Below the pieces are notes generated by a model that was not told where the DNA came from, did not search any database, and saw only the letters and a list, made by a program, of their open reading frames with translations. Position numbers and translations under genes: made by a program. DNA of 54,052 nt from Bryobacterales bacterium (GTDB taxonomy: Bacteria > Acidobacteriota > Terriglobia > Bryobacterales > Bryobacteraceae): positions 1-54,052 of the forward strand of contig DAIDIH010000169.1 in NCBI GenBank assembly GCA_027459465.1, read 5' to 3'. Shown one piece after another: positions 24,428 through 36,500 of this stretch (within the stretch, counting starts at the first letter, position 1; every line of letters starts with the position of its first letter).

Positions 24428-24616
24428 ATGAAAAAGAAACCAGCCCCGCGCAAGCAGCCGGATCGCGTACGCCACACGGACCAGCCGCACCTCGCCCGCC
24501 AGTTGCTTCGCATCGGCAAGGAGTGCGCGGCCCACATCAACGAGCCCTTCCGGTCCGTCGATCACGGCGACCTGCTCTACGACGACAAAGGCCTCCCGCG
24601 GCGATCGCCGGCGTAA
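24428..24616 (+). CDS. Small basic protein with VapB-antitoxin-like C-terminus
   Basis: Sixty-two residues: a Lys/Arg/Pro-rich start (MKKKPAPRKQPDRVRH), a helix (ARQLLRIGKECAAHI) and the end SVDHGDLLYDDKGLPR, which recalls the toxin-wrapping C-terminus of VapB antitoxins (D-x-L-Y-D-x2-GLPR). The usual ribbon-helix-helix or AbrB N-terminus is not visible, and no VapC toxin gene follows; the next gene is topA on the opposite strand. A TAAGGA Shine-Dalgarno supports ATG 24428. It lies 28 bp after selC. The antitoxin link is weak and based on pattern only. Confidence 0.55.
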   Translation: MKKKPAPRKQPDRVRHTDQPHLARQLLRIGKECAAHINEPFRSVDHGDLLYDDKGLPRRSPA

Positions 24617-24657
24617 TCCGGTGCGCTAGCGCCGGCCGCCCTTATCCCGCCTCCCCC

Positions 24658-27093
<2,436 letters not shown>

Positions 27094-27138
27094 GATGATT
27101 CCCGTCTTTTCTCGGGTGGGCTAGCTGTGTAAGCGAGA

Positions 27139-28314
27139 TTACCACACCTTCATAAAGCTCTTGCCGGGGTACTGGCGGATGAGTCCGAGCATCTCCAGTT
27201 CAAACAACGCGGCAATTAGCTCTGATGACGAATAGCGTTCCAAAGTTTCGATCACTTCGTCAAGCGCGATGGCCCGGTCAAGCGGGACGATTTTCAGGAT
27301 TTCTCGCATAAGTGGCGTGATTTCAGAAGGTTGAGAATCTTCTCCCCGGCCTGCGGAATTGTCCGCCATTTCCGGCAACAGCCGTTGCCGCCCCTTTTGA
27401 GCCAGCGCCCGCCGGTGCTCGGGGTCGAGTTCGCTGACCACGTCGTTCCACTCCTGAACCAGCTTGGCGCCCTGCTTAATAAGCAGATTCGGCCCCCAAC
27501 TCATTTTGGATGTGATGTTTCCGGGCACCGCGAAGACCTCGCGCTGCTGCTCCATCGCCATCCGCGCCGTAATCGCCGACCCGCTGTACTCCGCCCCTTC
27601 CACAATCAGCACGCCGATCGAAACCCCGCTGATGATCCGGTTCCGCACCGGAAAATTCTGCGGATGCGCCGGCGTGCCCAGCGGGAACTCGCTGAGCAGC
27701 AACCCCTTCTGCGCGATCTCTTCCGCCAGCTTGCGGTTCTCCGCCGGGTAGATGTGGTCGACTCCGCAGCCAAAAACCGCGATCGTGTCCCCGCCGGCGT
27801 CAAGCGTCGCCCGATGCGCCGCCGTGTCGATCCCACGCGCCATCCCGCTCACAATCACAAGCCCGGCCACCGCCAGGTCCGTGGCGAGTTTCGCCGCCGC
27901 AGCCTGCCCGTACGGCGTCGGCCGCCGCGTGCCCACAACGCCGAAAGGCAGATCCCCGAGCAGCCCCACGCGCCCCCGCCCATAAAGCAGCAAGGGCGGG
28001 TCGAAGATCTCCCGCAGCCGCGCCGGGTACCGCGGATCCGAAATCGGGATGATCGCGACGCCGATTTCAAGCGCCTTCTGCTGCTGCGCCGCCGCGTCTT
28101 CGAAGGTGCACCCGCTCGCCACGCTCCGCGCCACCGCTCCGGCAACGCCCTGCGCCTCGATCTCCGAAGGCGATGCTCGAAACACCGCCTCCGCCGACCC
28201 AAACGTCGAGATCAGTTGCACCGCTTTGCGCTTGCCCAGCCCCGGCATCAGGTGCAGCGCAAGCCAATGCAAAACTTCTTCATGAGTAGGCGCAAGTACA
28301 GTCACGGTTTCCAC
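27139..28314 (-). CDS. dprA: DNA-processing protein DprA (Smf)
   Basis: A 391-residue protein that loads RecA on incoming single-stranded DNA during transformation. An N-terminal helix-hairpin-helix/SAM-like part (LMPGLGKRKAVQLISTFGS) precedes the Rossmann fold: GVVGTRRPTPYG, VSGMARGIDTAAHRATLDAGG, AVFGCGVDHIYPAENRKL, NRIISGVSIGVLIVEGAEYSGS. A C-terminal winged helix (DRAIALDEVIETLERYS to LIRQYPGKSF) is present, as in long DprA forms. The start is a GTG at 28314. It is divergent from the sulfatase gene and upstream of topA. Confidence 0.95.
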   Translation of the reverse strand: METVTVLAPTHEEVLHWLALHLMPGLGKRKAVQLISTFGSAEAVFRASPSEIEAQGVAGAVARSVASGCTFEDAAAQQQKALEIGVAIIPISDPRYPARLREIFDPPLLLYGRGRVGLLGDLPFGVVGTRRPTPYGQAAAAKLATDLAVAGLVIVSGMARGIDTAAHRATLDAGGDTIAVFGCGVDHIYPAENRKLAEEIAQKGLLLSEFPLGTPAHPQNFPVRNRIISGVSIGVLIVEGAEYSGSAITARMAMEQQREVFAVPGNITSKMSWGPNLLIKQGAKLVQEWNDVVSELDPEHRRALAQKGRQRLLPEMADNSAGRGEDSQPSEITPLMREILKIVPLDRAIALDEVIETLERYSSSELIAALFELEMLGLIRQYPGKSFMKVW

Positions 28315-28402
28315 AAGGGCTGTGGCCGGGGCTGGTCGAAGTTCTCAGGCGGAACGCCCCCGGCATTGACACTCCGCACACCCCGGACATAGACTAACCG
28401 CC

Positions 28403-29980
28403 ATGGTGAACCGGCGCGAGGCCCTGCAAGCCGGCGTCGGCCTCATCGCCGGCGCCTTCGTCCCCTCGCGGCCCGCCTACGCCCGCGACCGCAAACCCAA
28501 CCTCCTCTACATCCTCGCCGACGACCACGCCGGGTACGTCTTAGGCTGCGACGGCAATCCCCGCGCCCAGACCCCAAACATCGATCGCCTCGCCGCCGAA
28601 GGAACCCGCTTCGCGCGAAACTACTGCAACGCCCCCGTCTGCACCCCCTCGCGCCAGTCGTTCTTCACCAGCCAGTTGCCCCACTCCGCCGGAGTCACCG
28701 TGCTCGAAACGCCTCTCGCGGACGACAAGCCCACGCTCGCCCGGCAAATGGCCGCCAGCGGCTATGCGCCCGCCGTCTTCGGCAAGATGCACTTCAACGT
28801 GCCGGGCCGCCCGGGCCTGCATGGCTTCGCCACCGCCTGCACCGAAGACGTGGTCCACCGCGATTGGACCAAGGCCACCGGTCCGTGGCCCAGCTATCCC
28901 GGCATACCCACCAAGCCCAAGCAATGGCGCCCCTTCCGCGACCCGGCGCGCATCTGGCTCGACGCAGACAAACTTCCTTTCGATCGCGACTACGAACACA
29001 TGGAAGGAACCTGGATCGCCCGCCATGCCTCCCAATTCATCCGCGATCACAAAGACGACCCCTTCGCCCTATGGGTCAGCTTCCGTTCCCCCCACTCGCC
29101 CTTCGACTTCCCCATCGAGGACCGCCATCGCTACGACCCCGCCACTTTCCCCGTCCCCGAACTCGGTCCCAACGACTTTCACCAGATCCCGCTCATCTTC
29201 CGCGATCTCACACCCGCCGACAAACAGGGCATCATCGCGTCCTACTACACCGCCGTCGCGTTCCTCGATCGCAACATCGGCGAAGTTCTCCACGCCCTGC
29301 ACTCCGCCGGACTCGACAACGACACCCTCGTCATTTACATGGCCGATCACGGCTACTCGCTCGGCCAGCACGGCCGCTTCGAAAAGCACGTCTGCTACGA
29401 ACCCGCTCTCCGCGTCCCGCTCATCTTCCGCTGGCCCGGCCGCATCCCCTCCGGCCAGGTCATCCGGGAGTTCACCGAATCCATCGACGTCCCGCCCACC
29501 CTGCTCGAGCTCCTGAACGCCGAACCCTTCACCCTCAACCACGGCCGCAGCCTGGCCACCTATCTCAAAACCGGCCGCGACCCGAATCCCCGCCAGTCCA
29601 TCTTCACCGAATATCTCGAAAACGAAGAAGCCTGCGTCAAGACCGACCGCTGGAAGCTGATCCACTGCGCCGGCCGCCGCCTCCGCCGCGACGGCTATCT
29701 CACTGACAACCCCCTCCCCGGCCGCTACGTTGAGCTATACGACCAGCAATCCGACCCCGCCGAATTCCACAACGTCGCCAACCAACACCCGGACGTCGTC
29801 CAACAGCTCTCCGCCGAAATGCTGCGCATCTTCCGCGCCACACACCCCGACGCCCACGCCGAACCCGCCGGCCTCTCCACCGGCGAAGCCCTCGACTGGT
29901 ACCTCCGCCCCCGGGACGCCAAGCCCAGCCCGGACCTCCCCTGCGAAGTCTCCTCCTCGGCCCCCCTCCCGGCGCCTTAG
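28403..29980 (+). CDS. Sulfatase, Cys-type (FGly-dependent), Tat-exported
   Basis: A 525-residue sulfatase of the alkaline-phosphatase superfamily. The N-terminus NRREALQAGVGLIAGAF is a probable Tat signal. Metal residues are in YILADDHAG (D40, D41); the nucleophile is C80 in CTPSRQS, which an FGE or anSME enzyme must convert to formylglycine. The second metal site is YMADHGYSLGQHGRFEKH. It removes sulfate esters from an external substrate, probably a polysaccharide. A TAGACT hexamer 7 bases before the ATG may be its -10 box. It stands alone on the plus strand, divergent from dprA. No maturase gene was seen. Confidence 0.92.
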   Translation: MVNRREALQAGVGLIAGAFVPSRPAYARDRKPNLLYILADDHAGYVLGCDGNPRAQTPNIDRLAAEGTRFARNYCNAPVCTPSRQSFFTSQLPHSAGVTVLETPLADDKPTLARQMAASGYAPAVFGKMHFNVPGRPGLHGFATACTEDVVHRDWTKATGPWPSYPGIPTKPKQWRPFRDPARIWLDADKLPFDRDYEHMEGTWIARHASQFIRDHKDDPFALWVSFRSPHSPFDFPIEDRHRYDPATFPVPELGPNDFHQIPLIFRDLTPADKQGIIASYYTAVAFLDRNIGEVLHALHSAGLDNDTLVIYMADHGYSLGQHGRFEKHVCYEPALRVPLIFRWPGRIPSGQVIREFTESIDVPPTLLELLNAEPFTLNHGRSLATYLKTGRDPNPRQSIFTEYLENEEACVKTDRWKLIHCAGRRLRRDGYLTDNPLPGRYVELYDQQSDPAEFHNVANQHPDVVQQLSAEMLRIFRATHPDAHAEPAGLSTGEALDWYLRPRDAKPSPDLPCEVSSSAPLPAP

Positions 29981-30093
29981 GGACCCGGGGGATCGTCAAT
30001 CAACCCTGCGCCTCTCACGAGGCATAGCCAATCTCACGGCGCCCGATGCCGCCGCCCGGTCTCCGCCAACCCCGCTGCTACAATAAACACTCA

Positions 30094-30546
30094 ATGGGCG
30101 TACAGGCCACCTACGACGACGCAAACCTCCTCCTCCGTCTCTATGAACTCCGCCGCGAAGAAAAACTCCGCGAGGCGCGTGCCTGGTTCGTCCGCAACTA
30201 CTACGCCGCCACCATCGAGGAACACTCGGCCCTCTGTCCGCCGGGCTCCCAGGAAGACACCTGGTTCCGCATGGTGACAAGCTACTGGGACATGACCGCT
30301 TCCCTCATCACCAGCGGCGTGCTCAACCAGGATCTGTTCCTCGAAAGCGGCAACGAACTCATCCTCGCTTGGGACCGCGTGCGCGACGTCATCCCGGCCA
30401 TGCGCGCCGCCATGAGTCCGCTCGTGATGAAAAACGTCGAGCAGGTCGCCCAGGCCGGCATCGCCCGGATCGAAAAGGTGCAACCCGGCGGCTTCGAGAA
30501 ATTCAGCGCACGGACGCGCGCCTTCGTAAACCGTCCCCGGAAGTAG
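30094..30546 (+). CDS. Hypothetical protein, alpha-helical
   Basis: A 150-residue soluble protein, predicted mostly helical (TYDDANLLLRLYELRREEKLREARAWFVRNYY, with WFRMVTSYWDMTASLITSG). No family is assigned; the length and helix pattern resemble DUF4760-like proteins, which is only a guess. ATG 30094 is preferred to 30046 because TACAAT at 30079-30084 puts the transcript start within a few bases of it and the earlier residues look non-coding. The next gene starts 7 bp after its stop and is likely co-transcribed. Confidence 0.75.
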   Translation: MGVQATYDDANLLLRLYELRREEKLREARAWFVRNYYAATIEEHSALCPPGSQEDTWFRMVTSYWDMTASLITSGVLNQDLFLESGNELILAWDRVRDVIPAMRAAMSPLVMKNVEQVAQAGIARIEKVQPGGFEKFSARTRAFVNRPRK

Positions 30547-30553
30547 CCGCCAC

Positions 30554-30814
30554 ATGCGTCTCAGCGCGGAGGAATTCGCCGGGCGCGAGCGCCGGCTCCT
30601 CTACATCGCGAAAAAGCTCCGCGAGGCCAAACGGATCGAGGCCCTGCTCACCGAACGCGGCATCGACTACCTCGTCGAAACCGACACCTACCTCGGCGGC
30701 ATGATCTTCGTCTCCGAGCGCGTCGGCGCCTTCTTCTACGTCGAGCAAAGCGCCTGGGAAACCGCGGCGGCCCTCCTCCGCGACCAAGGCTGCCGTGTGG
30801 CCGAGGAAGGCTGA
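30554..30814 (+). CDS. Small hypothetical protein
   Basis: Eighty-six residues forming what looks like one alpha/beta domain: REAKRIEALLTERGIDYLVETDTYLGG then FVSERVGAFFYVEQSAWETAAALLRDQG. The helix-strand alternation recalls small DUF2007-type signalling domains that bind a neighbouring partner, but the match is not firm. It is 7 bp downstream of the helical hypothetical gene, so the two probably act together. Function unknown. Confidence 0.7.
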   Translation: MRLSAEEFAGRERRLLYIAKKLREAKRIEALLTERGIDYLVETDTYLGGMIFVSERVGAFFYVEQSAWETAAALLRDQGCRVAEEG

Positions 30815-31155
30815 GCCGGAAACCGTTCCCAAGTTTCGACCAGCCGAATCTCCCCAAAATCAGACACTTCCCGCCAACCCACAACCCTCCCCGCACCACC
30901 CGCTGCTAAAACAAAATCAAGCCGGGCCCCTACGCTGGCGCAACGAAGGGATCAAACACACTCCAATGTCTGACATCGCCGAATCTCGCACCCGCGACGT
31001 GCCGCCCCCACCTTCATTCCCGCTGTCGTCCCATCTCGTGCGTCATCCTTGCGTCATTACGTTATGTCCCTCAATCCAAATCACTTCCTCTGCCAAATGA
31101 CGCACGCCCCCGTTTTTCCCGCACGCATTGTAACACCGGCGAATCCGAGCCGTCT
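30815..31155 (+). other. 341-bp gap between convergent genes with no clear gene
   Basis: Both flanking genes end here, so no promoter is expected. Open frames exist on both strands but lack coding character and Shine-Dalgarno support. The only structure seen is a set of three TGCGTCAT octamers at 31039-31104. A small ORF from ATG 30966 is possible but weak. Confidence 0.5.
31039..31104. repeat. Three copies of octamer TGCGTCAT
   Basis: Two direct copies at 31039-31046 and 31050-31057 are exactly 11 bp apart; an inverted copy (ATGACGCA) lies at 31097-31104. The 11-bp phasing places the two on the same face of the helix, as for a protein dimer. Meaning unknown. Confidence 0.6.
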
Positions 31156-32115
31156 TCATCCCCGCCAAAGCCGCTGCGTAAATCCCGCTCCATATCGAGC
31201 CTCTCGCCCGAGGTGCGCCACAACTCCGCCTGAGAGGCGCGCGGGCAGTGTTTGGAAAGCCCACGCCAGCGCGGCGCCAATGAGCGCCATCGCGAAACCG
31301 GCGGCCGCGTCCGCAAAGTAGTGGTAGCGTCCGTAAACCGTGGAGATCGCGATCAGAGTGGCGCCGAAAAAGAAAAACCGCGCCGCCCTCTTGTGCTCGG
31401 GCATAGTGCGGCGAAGACCGATCGCGGCAGCATACGCCGCGGCGACGTGGCCGCTCGGGAAAACACTCGAATGGATGCTGTAATGGCCGAGAATCCACCA
31501 GTTGAATTCACGGAACACGCTCGTGTACGAGGGCAGGTCCTCACCAGGGAACAGAAGCCGCGGAGGCTGCGACGGCCAGAACGGGAACTGCGCGTAAGTC
31601 AGCAACACGCCGAGCAGAAGGATGAAGTCGAAATCGCCCGCCCGCTGCTGGCGCTTGTAAAGATAGAGCACCGCCAGCGCCAGCGCCGGCAGAATGTACA
31701 CGGTCGAGTAAGCGATCTCCAGCAGGGCAGGGAACACCGGGCCCAGCGATTCGATCGCTCCCCGGAATCCGGCGCCCAGCAGAGCATGGTCCCACCCCAC
31801 CCAGATCTGCTCCAACCGATGTGCGGGATCCGGAAGAATAAACATACCCATCTCCCGGAACGCGTAAAGGATGAACCCCATCGGAAGCCAGTCGCGAACA
31901 ACGCTGAGCGCGGTGCTCGGCCGCCGGTAGTCGAAAACCGCCACGCCCGCATACGCCGCGGCCACCACGGCATTCCAAACAAGAATGCCCCGCCGCGACG
32001 AATCCGGAATCGGCATCAGGAGAGCCAGCGTAGCGGCGTAGCCCAGGAACAGAAGAATCAGCCACTCGACCGCCCGGAACAAATGCTTCCCCGGCCCATA
32101 GGTGGCATTCCTCAT
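31156..32115 (-). CDS. PAP2-superfamily membrane phosphatase
   Basis: About 319 residues with six hydrophobic segments. The PAP2 core motifs are PSGH in SSVFPSGHVAAAYAAAIGL and GRYHYFADAAAGFAMAL, with the basic first motif probably in the preceding loop (PSQPPRLLFPGEDLPS). Such enzymes dephosphorylate lipid phosphates or undecaprenyl diphosphate, or transfer head groups. ATG 32115 is preferred to 32238 because the longer frame would run into the sulfatase gene and a GGGAG Shine-Dalgarno precedes 32115. It is the last gene of the regulator-TonB-sulfatase series on this strand, 64 bp after the sulfatase. Confidence 0.85.
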   Translation of the reverse strand: MRNATYGPGKHLFRAVEWLILLFLGYAATLALLMPIPDSSRRGILVWNAVVAAAYAGVAVFDYRRPSTALSVVRDWLPMGFILYAFREMGMFILPDPAHRLEQIWVGWDHALLGAGFRGAIESLGPVFPALLEIAYSTVYILPALALAVLYLYKRQQRAGDFDFILLLGVLLTYAQFPFWPSQPPRLLFPGEDLPSYTSVFREFNWWILGHYSIHSSVFPSGHVAAAYAAAIGLRRTMPEHKRAARFFFFGATLIAISTVYGRYHYFADAAAGFAMALIGAALAWAFQTLPARLSGGVVAHLGREARYGAGFTQRLWRG

Positions 32116-32179
32116 TCCTGTCTCCCGGCTCCTGGCTACTACTTCTATGATGCCCCCGGGAGCCAGCCGTGACAGGTCC

Positions 32180-33559
32180 TCAGTTTTTCGGGACCGCCTC
32201 GTCGTGCCACTTATGAACCATCGACGACAGTTCGTCAACCAGTTCCGGATGCTCGTGGCGGAGATTGGTGGTCTCGCCGGGGTCCTTGCTCAGGTCGGAG
32301 AGGAACAGGGCGTCGTCCCCGGTAAGCGGCTTGTGGCCGTCGGGAGTTCCGTCGTACGTGATGCCATCGATCACGAGTTTCCAGTTGCCGCGGCGCACGG
32401 CCAACTGCTTTCCGTTGGACCAGTAGATGGCTTCGTGCGGCGACTTGGCCTCGCCTTTGGCGACGGGCAGAATGTCGCGGCCGTCGATGACGCGGTCCTG
32501 CGGCGGCTCGACCCCGGCCAGCTTGCACGCTGTGGGCAGGATGTCCGCGGTCATGACGATTTCCTGCGACACCTGGCCCTTGGGAATCACGCCGGGCCAA
32601 CTCATCGCGCCGGGCACGTGCATCCCGCCGTCGAAGACGCTGAACTTGTGGCCGCGGTACGGGGCGTTGCTGCCCGCGGTCGCCGGTTTCTGGTCGAGTC
32701 CGGCGCGGGCCTCCGTCGTCGCGCCGTTGTCGCCAAGGAAGAAGATGAGCGTGTTCTCGCGCAGGCCATGGCGGTCGAGCGCCGCCAGAATGCGCCCAAC
32801 GCCGTCGTCGGCCGCCGACAGCATCGCCGCGTACATCTGCCGCTCGGGGCTGAGCGTGGGAAACCGCTCGACGTATTTTCGCGGAGCATGCATCGGGTAA
32901 TGCACCGCGTTGAAGGCGGTGTAAAGGAAAAACGGTTCGGAGGCGTGGCCGTCGATGAACCCCACCGCTTCATCGGCGATCCGCTCCGTGATGTACTGCC
33001 CGTCTTCAAAGATCTCGTCGCGGTTGCGGAACAGGTCGTGATAGTTGACGTGGCGCGGTTCGCCCCAGTAAAAGCGATGCGAGTAGTAGTCCGTGCACCC
33101 GGCATGAAAGCCGTAGTAGTAGTCGAAGCCCTTCGCGTTCGGCACCGTGTCCGGTGTGTCGCCCAGGTGCCACTTCCCGATCGCGCCGGTCGCGTACCCG
33201 GCCGGCTTGAGCAGCGCGGGAATCAGAATTTCGCGCGTGTCGAGGTTGCGTCCGTTCTGCATCCCTGTGCGAAGCGGCGCGCGGCCCGTCAGCAACGCGG
33301 TCCGCGCCGGCGCGCACACGGGCGCGTTCGAGTACCAGTTCGAAAAATGGACGCCCGAGCTGGCGATCGAGTCGATATTCGGAGTCCGCAGGTCGGCCGC
33401 GCCGCGGAACCCCGTGTCGTGGCAACCGAGGTCGTCCATAAGAATGACCAGAATGTTCGGCTTGCCGGAAGCGGCAGGCCGCGCCGCGCCAGGGCGCGCA
33501 GCCAGGGATAAGGCCGAGCCGGCCAGAAGCGCCCGGCGGGATAAGTTGCTATCGATCAT
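32180..33559 (-). CDS. Sulfatase (arylsulfatase-like), Cys-type, Tat-exported
   Basis: A 459-residue sulfatase. The Tat-type N-terminus is SRRALLAGSALSLAARPGAA. Metal ligands are in ILMDDLGCHDTG (D42, D43), the formylglycine precursor is C82 in CAPARTALLTGR, and AIGKWHLGD and FLGDNGATTEARA are further family motifs. It desulfates an exported or surface-bound substrate. Its start lies 15 bp after the stop of the TonB receptor gene, so the two are almost surely co-transcribed and the receptor may import the product. It is distinct in sequence from the sulfatase at 28403. Confidence 0.93.
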   Translation of the reverse strand: MIDSNLSRRALLAGSALSLAARPGAARPAASGKPNILVILMDDLGCHDTGFRGAADLRTPNIDSIASSGVHFSNWYSNAPVCAPARTALLTGRAPLRTGMQNGRNLDTREILIPALLKPAGYATGAIGKWHLGDTPDTVPNAKGFDYYYGFHAGCTDYYSHRFYWGEPRHVNYHDLFRNRDEIFEDGQYITERIADEAVGFIDGHASEPFFLYTAFNAVHYPMHAPRKYVERFPTLSPERQMYAAMLSAADDGVGRILAALDRHGLRENTLIFFLGDNGATTEARAGLDQKPATAGSNAPYRGHKFSVFDGGMHVPGAMSWPGVIPKGQVSQEIVMTADILPTACKLAGVEPPQDRVIDGRDILPVAKGEAKSPHEAIYWSNGKQLAVRRGNWKLVIDGITYDGTPDGHKPLTGDDALFLSDLSKDPGETTNLRHEHPELVDELSSMVHKWHDEAVPKN

Positions 33560-33574
33560 GATGAATGCCTTTCG

Positions 33575-36500
33575 TTAAAAGGATAGACGCAAGGCGAACT
33601 GGACTTCGCGATTCGGTACCGACGTGGAACTGATGACGCCGGAGTTGACTAAGTCGATCGCCGAAACCGGATTGGAGAACATGGGATGGTTGAACAAGTT
33701 GAAAGCCTCGGCGCGGAACTCGAGTTGCGTGGGCTTCTCGATCGGCAGCACGAAGGACCGGTGCAGGCCCAGGTCCACGTCGTTCTCTCCAGGCCCGGTG
33801 AGGATGTTGCGGCCCGAGTTGCCGAACACGTAAGGGGCCGGTGTCGTGAAGCAGGAGAGGTTGAAGTACTCTTGAAGCGTCGGGTTGGAAAGCGAACCGT
33901 TGCAGATCCGATTCGGCCGGCTGACGGTACCCGCGTTCGCGTTGTCGAACGGAAGCGTGACCGTAAACGGGAGGCCGCTCTGCACCTGGTATATGCCGCT
34001 GATTTCCCAGTGGCTGACAAGGGCGGAGGCGATCCCGTGATTGAGCGCAGCGTGGCCGCGGCCCAACGGGACATCCCAGATCCCGCTCAAAGTGAAGCGC
34101 AGCGGGACGTTGTTGTCGGAGACGCCGCGGTTGGCCGCCAGATCATAGCCGTTTTGAACGGTATCGCCGGCGCTGCAGCCGTCGCAGACGTCCAGCGCGG
34201 GATCCTGCAAATCGATGGCGCGCCCGTAGGTGAACGTGGTGAGAAATTCGAGCCCAGAGCCGAAGCGCTTCTCCAGCCGCGTGGACAGGCCCTCGTAGTT
34301 GCTCGTATCCCACGGCGCAATGCGCTTGATCGAGGCGTCCGTGTACTGGGCGAACGGCCGGCGCGTGTTGGGCGAACCCGGGCCGTTGGTCAGCGGCTGA
34401 TTGGCGTCGTACTGGCCCCAGAGATGGGTGCCCGCATTGCCGACGTAGTTGGTGGACCAAACCATATCGAAGGGCAATTGCTTTTCGATGGTGAAGTTCC
34501 ATTCCTGGACGTAAGGGGTCAGAGCCTGCTGGTTCCAGCTTACGAGCGGAGTCGTGGCCGAGGGCTTGAGGACAAACTGCGAGGGGGGCACCGGAGTTGG
34601 GCGGGGGATCGAGGCGTTTGGCGCGAGCAGGAACGCCGTGGCGGGGTTGAGTTGATCGCTGATCAGCGCGATGCCGCCGTAGCCGAAAAACGGAGGGTTG
34701 CTGGTCATGCGGCTGGTGACGCCAAGCCCTTCGTCCTGCGCGTAAAAAATTCCGTAGGAGCCGCGCACGACCAGGTCCTTCGATCCGGGAACCCGATAGG
34801 CGAAGCCCACGCGCGGCGCCCAGTTGTGGTTGTCCTGGTAGACCAGCGAGTCGGGCTTGGCGGGGTTGCCCGCGAACACCAGGTGGCCGTAAAGCGGATC
34901 CTGCGGATCGATGATGAAGTTGCCCATCTGATTTTTGGTCTCCGTGTACGGGAAAAACGTCTCGTAGCGGAGGCCAAGGTTGAGCGTAAGACGGCTGGTA
35001 ACGGCCCATTCGTCCTGGACGTATTCGCCGAGATAGTAGCCGCGCTCGACGACATCGGCCACGGTGCCGGTGTTCGCGGTGTTGGCCAGCCCCAGCAGCA
35101 TGTCGGCCACGCCGCTCCCCGTGCCGGCGCGGTGCTGCGGGTTCTGGCTGAAAACGCCGTTGAAGCCAAAGCTGCCGCGTCCGCCAAGAGCGGCGAACGT
35201 CGTCGGACGGATCGCTTGATAGTCGACGCCGAATTTGAGCTGATGCCGGCCCAGAGTCTTCGACACGTTGTCGGAGAGGTCCCACACGCCGGAACTCTTG
35301 GTGAGCGGGTCGTTGCCGCAGCATCCGGGCTGGGCGCCGATGGTGGCGTAGCCCGCAATGCCGAACGTCGGGATGCTGCTCTTGATGATGGGATCGAGCG
35401 AGCCGCTGATGATCTGGTCGTAGCCCAGGGTAGCGTCCTGGCTCAAGGTCAGCCGCGTCCAGCTAAGCCGGAATTCGTTCACCAGCGTTGGGCTGAACGT
35501 GCGCGTGTAGCCGTAGCCGATGCCTTCGCTGTCGATGGTCCGGTCCACCGGCGTCTGCGCCGGAGCCGGGAGCGCCGCGTTGGCGTCGGTTGCGGCTCGC
35601 GTGATCGAAAATCGAACGAACATGCTGTCTTCCGCCGAAACCTGGATGTCGCCGCGGAGGTCGGCGTTCTGGCTGGTCTGAACCTGCGGCGAGTTGTAGA
35701 GAAAATTGTTAGCCGCGCCGGGAAGGTTGGGGAGCGGGTACCGGCCGATCAGCGACCCTCCGACCGGGTTCAGCAAACTCGCCGGAATGGTGTTGTTGGG
35801 GAACGGAGTGCGCACGTAGCCGCTGCCGCTGGGGTTGGGGACGGTGCTGAAGGGGTTGTACACAGGCGTCGAGCCGAAGTTGCCCGCGCGCAGAGCGGCC
35901 GTGGGCACGGTGGAAACGTCGGTCCCCTCGCTGCCGATGTGCAGGCCTTCGTAAGCGCCGAAAAGCCAGGCTTTGTTTTTGATCATGGGGCCGCCCAGCG
36001 AACCGCCGTACTGGTTCTGGACGAGAAGCGGCTTATGCCCGTTGTTGGAGAAGAAATCGGCGGCGTCAAGCGCACTATTGCGCAGGAAGTCGTAGGCCGA
36101 GCCGTGCAGTTCGTTCGTGCCGGACTTGGTGATCGCGTTGACCACCGCGCCGGCGGAGGCTCCGAATTCGGCGGAGTAATTGCTCGTCTGGACGCTGAAT
36201 TCGCTGAGTGCGTCGAGCGGGGGCCGAACCATGTCGCGGGCGCGGTTGTCCAGGCCGCGGAGGTAGTTCACGTTCCGCGCGCCGTCGAGCAGGAAGGCGT
36301 TCTGCAGGCCGGTGTTGCCGTAGGCCGAGAAGGTGTCGTCCCGGCTGCCGGCCGACGGCACGGCGCCCGCCGCGAGATTGCCAAGTTGGAGATAGTCGCG
36401 GCCGTTGAGCGGAAGTTGGATGATCTGCTGCCGGTCCATCACTTGGCTGAGCGTCCCGGATTTGTCCTCAACCAGCGGCGCTTGTCCGACCACGGTCACC

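Noticed and set aside
23115..24428. A 437-residue minus-strand open frame
   Set aside because: Only its last part codes for the FAD oxidoreductase; the first 260 residues are antisense to the HD gene and part of selC.
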